A stretch of 64,000 nt of DNA, from positions 1-64,000 of the forward strand of contig CACASE010000004.1 of the NCBI GenBank assembly GCA_902535165.1, given 5' to 3'. This DNA is from an uncultured Bacteroidota bacterium. GTDB taxonomy: Bacteria > Bacteroidota > Bacteroidia > Flavobacteriales > Flavobacteriaceae. Position numbers and translations under genes: made by a program. The stretch's first letter is position 1; every line of letters starts with the position of its first letter. This document shows positions 35,435 to 44,062 of this stretch, one piece after another. The notes beneath the pieces were generated by a model. It was not told the DNA's origin. It made no database searches and saw nothing but the letters and a program-made list of their open reading frames with translations.

Positions 35435-36295
35435 ATGAAAAAACTAATTTTCTCTTTACTATCTGTCTTGCTTGCACATAATTATTCATTCGCGCAGGCT
35501 AATTTACTTAATGCAAAAAAACCCTCAGATATTGCTATTGCAACAATGAATATAGATAAAGGATCAATTGATTATCCTGAAGTTGAAGATAGTGATATAC
35601 TTTGGTCAAAGGTTGTTTATGAATTTATTGACCTTAATGAAAAACTTAATTTTCAATTGTTATTTCCTGTTAACGATGATCAGTATACTTTGACTAGAAA
35701 ATCACTCTGGAAGATTATCAAAGAAAATGTAGAAAATGGCAATATAAATGAAGTTTTTGATGTTAGAAATGATAATTTTCTTGAAGCCAATAAGATTACT
35801 GGTCTTAATAAAATCAAAGATTTCTATGGAAGTAAATTTACACCTGGTGATTCTAGACCTCAAACTTACGCAAGTTCTTCTGATATAAGTGGTTATAAAA
35901 TTAAAGGTGTTTGGTTTTTTGACAAAAAACACTCGGAGATGAAATATAGACTTTTAGGTATTCAACCTTTTGGAAGAAATTTAAAGGAATCTGGCAAAGA
36001 ACAGGGATATTTTTGGATTTGGTATCCATCAATCAGAGATATTCTTAGTAATCACTTAGTTTTTAATGACAAAAATAATAATAATAGAATTTCCTTTGAT
36101 GACCTTCTTGTTAACAGAAGATTTAGCTCTTACATCTATAAATATGATAATGTTTATGGTGATAGAACTATCAGAGATTATATAAGACAAAGAAGCGGTG
36201 AGTCTAATAGACAATATCAATTGAGATTAATCATGGAGTCTGAAAGAATAAAAAAAGAAATTTTAGACTTTGATGTTGATATGTGGGGATACTAA
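35435..36295 (+). CDS. gldN: Type IX secretion ring protein GldN
   Basis: A 286-residue secreted periplasmic protein with signal peptide MKKLIFSLLSVLLAHNYSFAQ. The body has the GldN/PorN signatures DILWSKVVYEFIDLNEKLNFQLLFP, YKIKGVWFFDKKHSEMKYRLLGIQPF and WIWYPSIRDILSNHLVFN. It partners GldK in the periplasmic ring. I use the ATG at 35435, which starts the signal peptide; a TTG three codons earlier overlaps gldM. It ends the gldKLMN set, and an 82-base gap without a clear terminator follows. Confidence 0.96.
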   Translation: MKKLIFSLLSVLLAHNYSFAQANLLNAKKPSDIAIATMNIDKGSIDYPEVEDSDILWSKVVYEFIDLNEKLNFQLLFPVNDDQYTLTRKSLWKIIKENVENGNINEVFDVRNDNFLEANKITGLNKIKDFYGSKFTPGDSRPQTYASSSDISGYKIKGVWFFDKKHSEMKYRLLGIQPFGRNLKESGKEQGYFWIWYPSIRDILSNHLVFNDKNNNNRISFDDLLVNRRFSSYIYKYDNVYGDRTIRDYIRQRSGESNRQYQLRLIMESERIKKEILDFDVDMWGY

Positions 36296-36377
36296 GTCCT
36301 AATCTTTAAATTTTACTTCCTTTCAACATTTTCTTCAATAAATTTTATTAAATTAATAGCTTACTAAAATTTTAACT

Positions 36378-36929
36378 ATGAAGAATATATTTATTTTATT
36401 CGTGCTTACACTAATTATTGCATGTCAAGCACCATTACCTAGTTTAGTCAGTGATGAAAACAAAGCTAAATTTGAGCAACAAATAGAAGCTTGGAATACA
36501 TATACTACAGGATTTTTAAATGAGGATATTGATCAGGTAATGAGTGTGATGTCTGATACTCTGCAATGGAGTCCTCCTCAATATAATGGAAATACACTTT
36601 TAGGATATGAAGATGCTAAATCCCAAATCCTTGAATATTTTGAAAACTTTGAAGATATAACCTTTAATCCAGCTGAAGGATTAATAGGATCTGATTATGC
36701 ATATTGGTCTGGTTCTTTATATTCTGAAGGCGAAACCAATACTGAACCCAATGTAATGAGGATATATGGAACTTGGACCTCAGTTCATTCTCCAACAGGT
36801 GCAAAAACTGGAACTAAATGGTATGGTGTATTAAACTTTAACGATGATAATAAGATTGCAACCTTTTCTGATTGGATGGATGTTAATGGTATTCAAGTTC
36901 AAATAGAAAACTTTGTTAATAACAATTAA
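36378..36929 (+). CDS. NTF2-like (SnoaL-type) lipoprotein, copy 1
   Basis: A 183-residue lipoprotein (lipobox IIACQAP, Cys16). The rest looks like a cone-shaped NTF2/SnoaL domain: an N-terminal helix (QIEAWNTYTTGFLNEDIDQVMSVM), LQWSPPQYNG, and aromatic strands ending KIATFSDWMDVNGI. Such folds often bind small hydrophobic ligands or act as subunits; no catalytic set can be named. It is the first and most divergent of three tandem related genes behind gldN. Function unknown. Confidence 0.75.
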   Translation: MKNIFILFVLTLIIACQAPLPSLVSDENKAKFEQQIEAWNTYTTGFLNEDIDQVMSVMSDTLQWSPPQYNGNTLLGYEDAKSQILEYFENFEDITFNPAEGLIGSDYAYWSGSLYSEGETNTEPNVMRIYGTWTSVHSPTGAKTGTKWYGVLNFNDDNKIATFSDWMDVNGIQVQIENFVNNN

Positions 36930-36941
36930 AAACTAAAAATT

Positions 36942-37445
36942 ATGAAAAAATTAATATTAATATTTATAGCAGCTGTATTTATTGGCTGCTCATCAACAGG
37001 TGTTCAAGTGACATTTGATGATGAAAAATCAAATGCGATTAAAGCTGCCTATGATGGCTATCTTGCAAATGATTATAGTTGGGCTGAGACTTTATATTCA
37101 CCTGATATTGCTGTTCATATTAACAATGTTGATGCTATCGATCTTGACGCTAATGTAGCTGGGTTGGCATCTCATCATGAATTGTTTAGTAATATTTCAA
37201 TGTCTCATCCTAGCGGAGGTGACGCATTTGTTCAAACTACTAACTATAATGATGATACTGGTATTTGGTCAAATGCTTGGTTCATTTGGAAGGGAACTGG
37301 AAAAGTTACTGGAGTTACAATCGAAGTTCCATGTCATGTAGCATATCAGTGGAACGACGAGGGTCAAATTACTCAAACATGGTTATTTAGTGATCAAGCT
37401 CCTCTTTTAGCTGAGGTTAACGCAGCACAAGCTGTAGCAGAATAA
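36942..37445 (+). CDS. NTF2-like lipoprotein, copy 2
   Basis: A 167-residue lipoprotein (lipobox FIGCSST, Cys16), 12 bases after copy 1. After TGVQVTFDDEKSNAIKAAYDGYLANDYSWAETLY it has the short NTF2-like pattern ending HVAYQWNDEGQITQTWLFSDQ. Its signal peptide and first 25 mature residues are nearly the same as in copy 3, at both DNA and protein level, which indicates tandem duplication. Function unknown. Confidence 0.75.
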   Translation: MKKLILIFIAAVFIGCSSTGVQVTFDDEKSNAIKAAYDGYLANDYSWAETLYSPDIAVHINNVDAIDLDANVAGLASHHELFSNISMSHPSGGDAFVQTTNYNDDTGIWSNAWFIWKGTGKVTGVTIEVPCHVAYQWNDEGQITQTWLFSDQAPLLAEVNAAQAVAE

Positions 37446-37463
37446 ATAAAAAACTCTAATAAT

Positions 37464-37997
37464 ATGAAAAAAATAATACTAATCTTTATAACATCATTAT
37501 TTATTGGATGTTCACCCACAGGTGTTCAAGTAACATTTGATGATGAAAATTCAAATACAATCAGAGAACATTTACAACATTATGTAGATGGCGATATTGA
37601 TTCAATGATGTCAATAATTGCAGATGATGCTGAGATTTACATAAATAGTCAAGAATCAGTTTCAGCTAGCGATGTTAGGGCAATACATGAACTTGAACAT
37701 TCAATTTTTAATGGGATTTCAACATCTTGGTCTCAGGAAGAAGGTGGAAATGATATTGGTGCTTGGGTTGAGTCTACAAATTATCCAGCTGGACCAGCAA
37801 ATGAACCTGCATCTGTAACACAAGCATGGTTCACATGGAACGGTACATCAAGTTCAACTGGTGATTCTTTGTCTATTCCAGTCCATGTTGTTTATTCTTG
37901 GAACAATGAAAATCAAGTTCAGACTATATATCAATTTTTCGATTCTATTAATGCTACTGCTGTTATTGAGGCTTCTCTAGCTGCTACTAGTGAATAA
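37464..37997 (+). CDS. NTF2-like lipoprotein, copy 3
   Basis: A 177-residue lipoprotein (lipobox FIGCSPT, Cys16), 18 bases after copy 2. It shares the start STGVQ/PTGVQ plus VTFDDE with copy 2, then diverges, but keeps the fold pattern (HYVDGDIDSMMSIIADDAEIYIN, IPVHVVYSWNNENQVQTIYQFFDS). A strong terminator follows, so the three genes probably end one transcript. Function unknown. Confidence 0.75.
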   Translation: MKKIILIFITSLFIGCSPTGVQVTFDDENSNTIREHLQHYVDGDIDSMMSIIADDAEIYINSQESVSASDVRAIHELEHSIFNGISTSWSQEEGGNDIGAWVESTNYPAGPANEPASVTQAWFTWNGTSSSTGDSLSIPVHVVYSWNNENQVQTIYQFFDSINATAVIEASLAATSE

Positions 37998-38024
37998 AGC
38001 TTGATATAAGTTAATTGTAAAAAG

Positions 38025-38052
38025 AAAGGGGGTTTATTAAGCCCCTTTTTTT
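38025..38052. terminator. Bidirectional terminator between lipoprotein copy 3 and aconitase
   Basis: AAAGGGG (38025-38031) and CCCCTTT (38042-38048) pair around a ten-base loop, with a T-run to 38052 on the plus strand and an A/T-rich tract on the other side. One arm lies inside the last codons of the aconitase gene. It serves the plus-strand lipoprotein genes and possibly acn. Confidence 0.75.
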
Positions 38053-40298
38053 ATTAAGTTCAGGGCAGAGCCTTCCCTATACCATTCAATTTGTTGAGAA
38101 TTGTAGGTATGGTTTGCTTTTATATTGTCAATTGAACCATCAGAATGAATAATTTCAATTGTTAATTGTTTGTTGGGCGAGAAGCTCTCTAAGTCGATGA
38201 AATTAAAGGTATCATCTTCTTGAATCAAATCATAATCATTTTCATTACCGAAAGTAATCCCTAACATACCTTGTTTTTTTAGGTTTGTTTCATGAATTCT
38301 CGCAAATGATTTAACTAAAACAACTTTTACACCTAAATGTCTAGGTTCCATTGCAGCATGTTCTCTAGATGATCCTTCTCCATAGTTGTGATCTCCAACA
38401 ACAACTGTTGAAATATTATTTTTTTTGTATTCTCTCTGGGTGTCAGGAACTGCACCGTATTCTCCAGTTAGCTGATTTTTTATATAGTTTGTTTTTTCGT
38501 TGAATGCATTTACTGCTCCAATTAAACAGTTATTTGAAATATTATCCAAATGTCCTCTGAATCTTAGCCATGGTCCTGCCATTGAAATATGATCTGTTGT
38601 ACATTTTCCAAAAGCTTTAATTAATAATTTTGCCCCCTCAATATTTTTCCCATCCCATGCTTCAAATGGTTCAAGCTTCTCAAGTCTTTTTGAATTAGGG
38701 TCAATTACAACTTCTATACTTGAGCCATCTTTTACAGGCTCTATATATCCATTATCTTCAACATCAAATCCCTTTGGTGGTAATTCCCATCCTTTTGGTT
38801 CATCCAAGCTAACACGATCTCCATTATCATTCATTAGTTTATCTTTCATAGGATTAAAAGCTAAATCTCCAGAAATTGCAATTGCAGCAACCATTTCAGG
38901 TGAAGCAACAAATGCATGAGTATTTGGATTGCCATCAGCTCTTTTAGCAAAATTTCTGTTGAATGAGTGTATAATTGAATTTTTTTCTTCTTTATCAGCA
39001 TCCTTTCTTGCCCACTGACCGATACATGGGCCACATGCATTAGTAAAAATTTTAGCATCAAGTTTTTCAAATATATTTAAGAGTCCATCTCTTTCAGCAG
39101 TGAATCTTACTTGCTCAGAACCTGGATTTATACCAAATTCAGCTTTCGTAGAGAGATTTTTTTCTAGTGCTTGATTAGCAATTGATGATGCTCTAGATAA
39201 GTCTTCATACGATGAATTAGTACAAGAACCAATTAATCCCCACTCAATTTTTCTTGGCCAGTCATTCTTTTTTAAAGTATTAGCCATTTTACTCACAGGG
39301 GTTGCGATATCTGGTGAGAATGGCCCATTGATATGAGGTTCAAGTTCAGATAAATTTATTTCAATTAATTCATCAAAATACTTTTCTGGATTTTTGTAAA
39401 CTTCTGGATCTCCAGTCAAATAGTCTTTAATTTTATTTGCTTCATCAGCAATTAAATCACGTCCGGTAGCTCTAAGATACTTTTCCATTGATTCATCATA
39501 GCCGAAAGTCGATGTTGTAGCACCGACCTCAGCACCCATATTACAAATTGTACCTTTTCCAGTACATGAAAGTTCTTGAGCGCCAGGTCCAAAATATTCT
39601 ATTATTGCACCCGTACCACCTTTTACAGTTAAAATACCTGCTACTTTTAAAATTACATCTTTGGGTGCTGTCCAACCAGATAATTTTCCAGTTAATTTAA
39701 CGCCTATAATTTTTGGGAACTTTAATTCCCAAGCCATTCCAGCCATTACATCAACTGCATCAGCACCTCCAACCCCAATTGCAACCATCCCAAGGCCTCC
39801 CGCATTCACCGTGTGAGAGTCAGTACCAATCATCATTCCACCAGGAAAGGCATAATTTTCTAAGACTACTTGATGAATGATTCCAGCACCTGGTTTCCAG
39901 AACCCTATTCCATATTTATTTGAAACTGATTCCAAGAAATTGAAAACTTCATTGCTGGTGTTTATCGCATTTTGTAAATCATCAGTTGCTCCAATTCTTG
40001 CTTGAATTAAATGATCACAATGAACTGTTGTTGGAACTGAAACTTTTTTCTTTCCGGCTTGCATAAATTGTAGTAAAGCCATTTGAGCCGTTGCATCTTG
40101 ACAGGCAATTCTATCTGGTGCAAAATCAACATAGTCTTTACCTCTGGTGAATGGTTTTTTAATTTTATCATCCCAAAGATGTGAGTAAAGAATTTTTTCT
40201 GAAAGTGTTAGTGGATGATTGCAAATTTTTTTAGCACTATCAACTTTTTGTTTGATTGTGCCATAAACATTTTTTATCATGTCTAGATCAAAAATCAT
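38037..40298 (-). CDS. acnA: Aconitate hydratase
   Basis: A 753-residue aconitase that interconverts citrate and isocitrate in the TCA cycle. The mitochondrial-type architecture is visible: domain 1-3 with [33 protein letters not shown], the 4Fe-4S cysteines in GSCTNSS and [11 protein letters not shown], then the swivel domain with [15 protein letters not shown] and [16 protein letters not shown] start at ATG 40298 because the family begins near [12 protein letters not shown], and the 12 codons upstream are encoded by the terminator behind the tRNA. The exact symbol (acnA or acn) varies between annotations. Confidence 0.95.
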   Translation of the reverse strand: MIFDLDMIKNVYGTIKQKVDSAKKICNHPLTLSEKILYSHLWDDKIKKPFTRGKDYVDFAPDRIACQDATAQMALLQFMQAGKKKVSVPTTVHCDHLIQARIGATDDLQNAINTSNEVFNFLESVSNKYGIGFWKPGAGIIHQVVLENYAFPGGMMIGTDSHTVNAGGLGMVAIGVGGADAVDVMAGMAWELKFPKIIGVKLTGKLSGWTAPKDVILKVAGILTVKGGTGAIIEYFGPGAQELSCTGKGTICNMGAEVGATTSTFGYDESMEKYLRATGRDLIADEANKIKDYLTGDPEVYKNPEKYFDELIEINLSELEPHINGPFSPDIATPVSKMANTLKKNDWPRKIEWGLIGSCTNSSYEDLSRASSIANQALEKNLSTKAEFGINPGSEQVRFTAERDGLLNIFEKLDAKIFTNACGPCIGQWARKDADKEEKNSIIHSFNRNFAKRADGNPNTHAFVASPEMVAAIAISGDLAFNPMKDKLMNDNGDRVSLDEPKGWELPPKGFDVEDNGYIEPVKDGSSIEVVIDPNSKRLEKLEPFEAWDGKNIEGAKLLIKAFGKCTTDHISMAGPWLRFRGHLDNISNNCLIGAVNAFNEKTNYIKNQLTGEYGAVPDTQREYKKNNISTVVVGDHNYGEGSSREHAAMEPRHLGVKVVLVKSFARIHETNLKKQGMLGITFGNENDYDLIQEDDTFNFIDLESFSPNKQLTIEIIHSDGSIDNIKANHTYNSQQIEWYREGSALNLIKKGA

Positions 40299-40317
40299 AA
40301 GCAGGAGTAAAATTAAT

Positions 40318-40346
40318 AAAAAACCCCCAAACATGGGGGTTTTTTT
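40318..40346 (-). terminator. Intrinsic terminator after the initiator tRNA
   Basis: CCCCC (40324-40328), loop AAACAT, GGGGG (40335-40339), extended by A on one side and seven T on the other. It begins three bases after the tRNA 3' end in the tRNA direction and can work on both strands. It separates the tRNA from acn. Confidence 0.8.
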
Positions 40347-40348
40347 AG

Positions 40349-40421
<73 letters not shown>

Positions 40422-40431
40422 AAATGGAGAG

Positions 40432-40461
40432 CGAATGTACAATATTTTGATTTTATAACAA
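40432..40461 (-). promoter_or_regulatory. Predicted tRNA-fMet promoter
   Basis: On the minus strand TTG (40461-40459), 19 bases, then TACATTCG (40439-40432), one mismatch from TAnnTTTG. The box ends ten bases before the mature tRNA 5' end. Confidence 0.5.
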
Positions 40462-40467
40462 AAATTA

Positions 40468-40497
40468 TTGGGTATTACCCTTAAGAACTTAAATTTG
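40468..40497 (+). promoter_or_regulatory. Predicted era promoter
   Basis: TTG (40468-40470), exactly 19 bases, then TAAATTTG (40490-40497): a full match to the Bacteroidota promoter. Only four bases separate the box from the GTG start codon of era, so transcription should begin at or next to the start codon. Confidence 0.65.
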
Positions 40498-40501
40498 TGG
40501 C

Positions 40502-41377
40502 GTGTTTAAATCAGGTTTTGTAAATATTATTGGCTTACCTAACGCAGGAAAATCATCAATAATTAACAGGTTATTAGAGGATAAATTTTCTATTGTTACA
40601 TCTAAAGCTCAAACAACAAGGCATAGGGCTCATGCAATAATTAATGGTAAAAATTTTCAAGTTGTTATCTCTGATACACCTGGTTTTACTATTCCTAAAA
40701 ATAAAATACACGAGTACATGAATAAAAAAATCTTATCATCTTTTAAAGATGCTGATATTATATTATTTATAGTTGAATTAGGAGCAGAGAACAGAAGAGA
40801 TAATCAATTAATAGAAAAAATTAAAAAAATTAAAATTCCTGTTCTTTTAGTTTTAAACAAGGTTGACAAAGTCAATCAAGATATTTTGGAGGAAGAAAGT
40901 AAGTTTTGGTCTGATGAAATTGAAAATATTGAAACTTGGGTTGTATCAGCTAAAGAAAATTTTAATATTGAAAACCTGAAGAATAGATTAATCGAGTTGT
41001 TGCCTCAGGGCCCAAGATATTTTCCGGATGACATTTGGACTGATAAAAATGAAAGATTTTTTGCTAATGAAATAATTAGAGAAAAAATTTTCAATATTTA
41101 TTCAAAAGAAATACCTTATGTATCAGAGGTAATAACAGAAAGTTTTAAAATAAAAAATAAGATTTTAAGAATATCATCAATGATAATAGTCGAGAGAGAT
41201 TCACAAAAGGGAATCATAATTGGAAATAATGGTGAATCTATTAAAAAATTAGGCTCTGAGTCCAGAAAAAATTTAGAGGATTTTTTTAAGAGGAAGGTTT
41301 TTTTAGAGTTAAATGTGAAAGTTTATAAAGATTGGAGAAAAAACAGTAATCAACTTAAAAAATTAGGTTACAATTAA
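40502..41377 (+). CDS. era: Ribosome-assembly GTPase Era
   Basis: A 291-residue GTPase that binds the 3' end of 16S rRNA and helps 30S maturation. G1 is GLPNAGKSS, G3 is SDTPGF, G4 is LNKVD; the C-terminal KH domain has IIVERDSQKGIIIGNNGESIKKLGSESRKNLEDFF. Length is usual. The start is GTG; no in-frame ATG fits the conserved N-terminus FKSGFVNIIG. It is one base before der and transcribed from the promoter at 40468, possibly as a leaderless mRNA. Confidence 0.97.
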   Translation: MFKSGFVNIIGLPNAGKSSIINRLLEDKFSIVTSKAQTTRHRAHAIINGKNFQVVISDTPGFTIPKNKIHEYMNKKILSSFKDADIILFIVELGAENRRDNQLIEKIKKIKIPVLLVLNKVDKVNQDILEEESKFWSDEIENIETWVVSAKENFNIENLKNRLIELLPQGPRYFPDDIWTDKNERFFANEIIREKIFNIYSKEIPYVSEVITESFKIKNKILRISSMIIVERDSQKGIIIGNNGESIKKLGSESRKNLEDFFKRKVFLELNVKVYKDWRKNSNQLKKLGYN

Positions 41378-41378
41378 A

Positions 41379-42683
41379 ATGAGTAAAATTGTTGCAATAG
41401 TAGGTAGACCAAATGTTGGCAAATCAACTCTTTTTAACAGATTGATTAAGAAAAATGATGCCATAGTTGATTCTGAAAGTGGAGTAACTCGTGATAGACA
41501 CTACTCAATGTCTGATTGGAATGGCAAACCATTCACAATAATTGACACTGGCGGATATGTAATGGGTGGTGATGATAGTTACGAAAAAGAAATTGATAAT
41601 CAAGTGATGATAGCTATTGAAGAATGCGATAAGATAATTTTCGTAGTGGATGTTAATGATGGAATTACATCACTTGATCAAGAAATAAATAAATTATTAC
41701 ACAAAACTGATAAAAAAGTGATTGTTGCTGTTAATAAAGTAGACAAAACTACAATGGTAAATGATTCTCTTGAATTTTTTTCTTTAGGATTTGACAATGT
41801 TTTTAGTATTTCTGCAATAAATGGAAGCGGTACAGGAGATCTTTTAGATGAGTTAGTTAAAGATTTTGAAAATAAAGATTTAGACCAAATTGATGATATT
41901 CCTTCATTCGCAGTGGTTGGTCGACCTAATGCAGGAAAATCATCATTTATAAATACAATAATTGGACATGAAAGAAACATAGTAAAAGATGAACCTGGTA
42001 CTACGAGAGATAGTATTGATACTCATTATAAAAAGTTTGGATTAAATTTTAAGCTAATTGATACGGCTGGAATAAGAAAAAAATCTAAAATTAATAATAA
42101 CTTAGAATTTTATTCTGTTGTAAGATCAATAAAAGCTATTGAGTGTTGTGATGTATGTTTATTGATTATGGATGCAACTAGAAGTTTTGATACTCAAATA
42201 AAAAATATTTTTTGGCTTGCTCACAGAAGAAATAAAGGGATTGTAATACTCGTTAATAAATGGGATTTAGTTAATAAAAAAAATGAATCTACAAATGAAT
42301 ATGAAAAAAGAATTCGTGAGGAGATCAAACCTTTTGATGATGTTCATATTATCTTCATTTCTTGCCTGAAAAAACAAAGAGTATTAAAATCATTAAACTA
42401 TGCAATTGAGACATTTGAAAACAGATCTAGAAAAATTAAAACAAGCCAATTAAATAATGACTTACTACCTATCATAAAGAAAAATCCACCACCATCAAAT
42501 AAAGGAAAGTTTGTAAAAATTAAATATTGTAGTCAAATACCATCACACTATCCTCAGTTTGTTTTTACATCTAGTTTGCCAAAATATATGAAAGAACCTT
42601 ACAAAAGATTTTTGGAAAATAAGATTAGGGAATTATATAATTTTACAGGGTCGCCAATAAATATTTACAGTCGAAAAAAATAG
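41379..42683 (+). CDS. der: Ribosome-assembly double GTPase Der (EngA)
   Basis: A 434-residue protein with two G domains in tandem: GRPNVGKSTLF near residue 8 and GRPNAGKSSFI near residue 182, each with DT(G/A)G and NK(V/W)D motifs, then the KH-like C-terminal domain. Der acts in 50S subunit maturation. It follows era after one base, so two ribosome-assembly GTPases are co-expressed. It abuts the convergent merR-type gene with no gap. Confidence 0.98.
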   Translation: MSKIVAIVGRPNVGKSTLFNRLIKKNDAIVDSESGVTRDRHYSMSDWNGKPFTIIDTGGYVMGGDDSYEKEIDNQVMIAIEECDKIIFVVDVNDGITSLDQEINKLLHKTDKKVIVAVNKVDKTTMVNDSLEFFSLGFDNVFSISAINGSGTGDLLDELVKDFENKDLDQIDDIPSFAVVGRPNAGKSSFINTIIGHERNIVKDEPGTTRDSIDTHYKKFGLNFKLIDTAGIRKKSKINNNLEFYSVVRSIKAIECCDVCLLIMDATRSFDTQIKNIFWLAHRRNKGIVILVNKWDLVNKKNESTNEYEKRIREEIKPFDDVHIIFISCLKKQRVLKSLNYAIETFENRSRKIKTSQLNNDLLPIIKKNPPPSNKGKFVKIKYCSQIPSHYPQFVFTSSLPKYMKEPYKRFLENKIRELYNFTGSPINIYSRKK

Positions 42684-43001
42684 TTAAAGCTCTTTTTCAA
42701 TATTTATTAATTTTGACTTTATTTTTTCTAGTTTTTTTACAACTTCAAAAATTTCTTTACTTGATTCTAGTTGCTTCTTAGCTCCTTCAAGCGTGAAGCC
42801 TTTAACTTTAACTAAGTCATATATCAACTTAATATTCTTTAGATCTACAGAGCTATATTTTCTAGTTCCACTTATATTTTTTTTTGGTTTAAGTATATCA
42901 AATTCTTTTTCCCAAAATCGTAACAGTGATGGTTTAATCTCAAATGCTTTTGAAATTTCACCAATATTATAATACAACTTTTCAGGAAGATTGAGTTCCA
43001 T
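42684..43001 (-). CDS. MerR-family DNA-binding protein
   Basis: A 105-residue protein with the MerR winged helix: YYNIGEISKAFEIKPSLLRFWEKEFDILKPKKNISGTRKYSSVDLKNI, then a short coiled coil. There is no effector-binding domain, so no ligand can be suggested. I use ATG 43001, one base after the M23 peptidase stop, because the family motif starts soon after; a frame 17 residues longer overlaps the peptidase gene. The linkage suggests a role with the peptidase gene, target unknown. Confidence 0.88.
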   Translation of the reverse strand: MELNLPEKLYYNIGEISKAFEIKPSLLRFWEKEFDILKPKKNISGTRKYSSVDLKNIKLIYDLVKVKGFTLEGAKKQLESSKEIFEVVKKLEKIKSKLINIEKEL

Positions 43002-43002
43002 C

Positions 43003-43980
43003 CTAATCAAGAGATTGATTTTCTTCAACAGACATTCTAAGAACCTCGTCAAACTCTTCAGGAGTTAAATTTCCATAAAAATAATTCACTGGATTTACCT
43101 TTTTGCCATCTTTAATTACCTCATAGTGAAGATGTAATCCTTTTGATCTTCCAGTAGTTCCAACAAATCCAATAATATCTCCTTTTTTAACATCTTGTCC
43201 TCTTTTAACATTATATGAATTTAGGTGAGCATATAAAGTAACGAATCCATATCCGTGATCTATTCTAATATGTTTTCCATATCCGATGGATCGATTGTCA
43301 GCTCTCACAATTTTTCCATTACTAGCAGCGTATACAGGGGTATTCCTGGGAGCTGCAAAATCTATCCCACCATGCATTTTTCTAGATTTATCGAACGGAT
43401 CAGTTCTCATCCCATATCCTGAAGCAATTCTTGTTAAATCATTATTTTTTACGGGTTGGATTGATGGTATAGCTGCAAGCATTTTTTGCTTGTCCCTTAC
43501 TAATTTTTCAATATCATCTAAAGATTTTGATTGAATTACAAGTTGTTTAGTCAGAATATCAATTTTTTTTGTAGTTTCCACTACAAGTTCAGAATTTTCA
43601 TACCCTTCTAAATCTGCATATCTATTGACTCCACCAAAACCAGCTTTTCTAATATCCTCATCAATAGGATTAGCTTCAAACAACACTCTGTAAATATTAT
43701 TATCCCTTTCTTCAATATTTTCAAGAACATTTTCTAACTGAGTAAGTTTTTTATTTAGTATATCAAATTGAAGTTCAAAATTATTTAATTCTCTTGCCTG
43801 ACTTAGTTCAGTAGGGGTATTTATCAATGGTGTACTGATAAGAATTAATAGGCAAATAGTTCCAAAGAAAAATGCAGCTAAAAAAAATGACAAAAAATTT
43901 AGGAAACGATCCTTTTTTGAAAGTTTAATCTCTTTGTATGAAAGAGATTTATTATCGTAATAAAACTTAGATCTACCCAT
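43003..43980 (-). CDS. M23-family metallopeptidase (LytM domain)
   Basis: A 325-residue membrane-anchored protein: a transmembrane helix at about residues 28-51, a coiled coil to about residue 175, and a C-terminal M23 domain with the metal motifs MHGGIDFAAPRNTPVYA, LYAHL and HLHYEV. The key histidines and Asp of the zinc site are present, so it may be an active cell-wall endopeptidase rather than an EnvC-like activator. It likely acts in peptidoglycan remodelling. It heads a two-gene operon with the MerR-type gene and is divergent from alaS. Confidence 0.92.
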   Translation of the reverse strand: MGRSKFYYDNKSLSYKEIKLSKKDRFLNFLSFFLAAFFFGTICLLILISTPLINTPTELSQARELNNFELQFDILNKKLTQLENVLENIEERDNNIYRVLFEANPIDEDIRKAGFGGVNRYADLEGYENSELVVETTKKIDILTKQLVIQSKSLDDIEKLVRDKQKMLAAIPSIQPVKNNDLTRIASGYGMRTDPFDKSRKMHGGIDFAAPRNTPVYAASNGKIVRADNRSIGYGKHIRIDHGYGFVTLYAHLNSYNVKRGQDVKKGDIIGFVGTTGRSKGLHLHYEVIKDGKKVNPVNYFYGNLTPEEFDEVLRMSVEENQSLD

Positions 43981-44062
43981 AAAAAAATGACTTTTGTTTA
44001 AGTTGTCACTATTTATTTTTTACTTTGTAAATATAAAGATTCTATTTATAAGATAAATTCTA

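Noticed and set aside
40299-40334. Twelve extra N-terminal residues ([12 protein letters not shown]) that would lengthen aconitase
   Set aside because: They are encoded by the terminator hairpin behind the tRNA and have no family support. The conserved N-terminus starts at [12 protein letters not shown] (ATG 40298).
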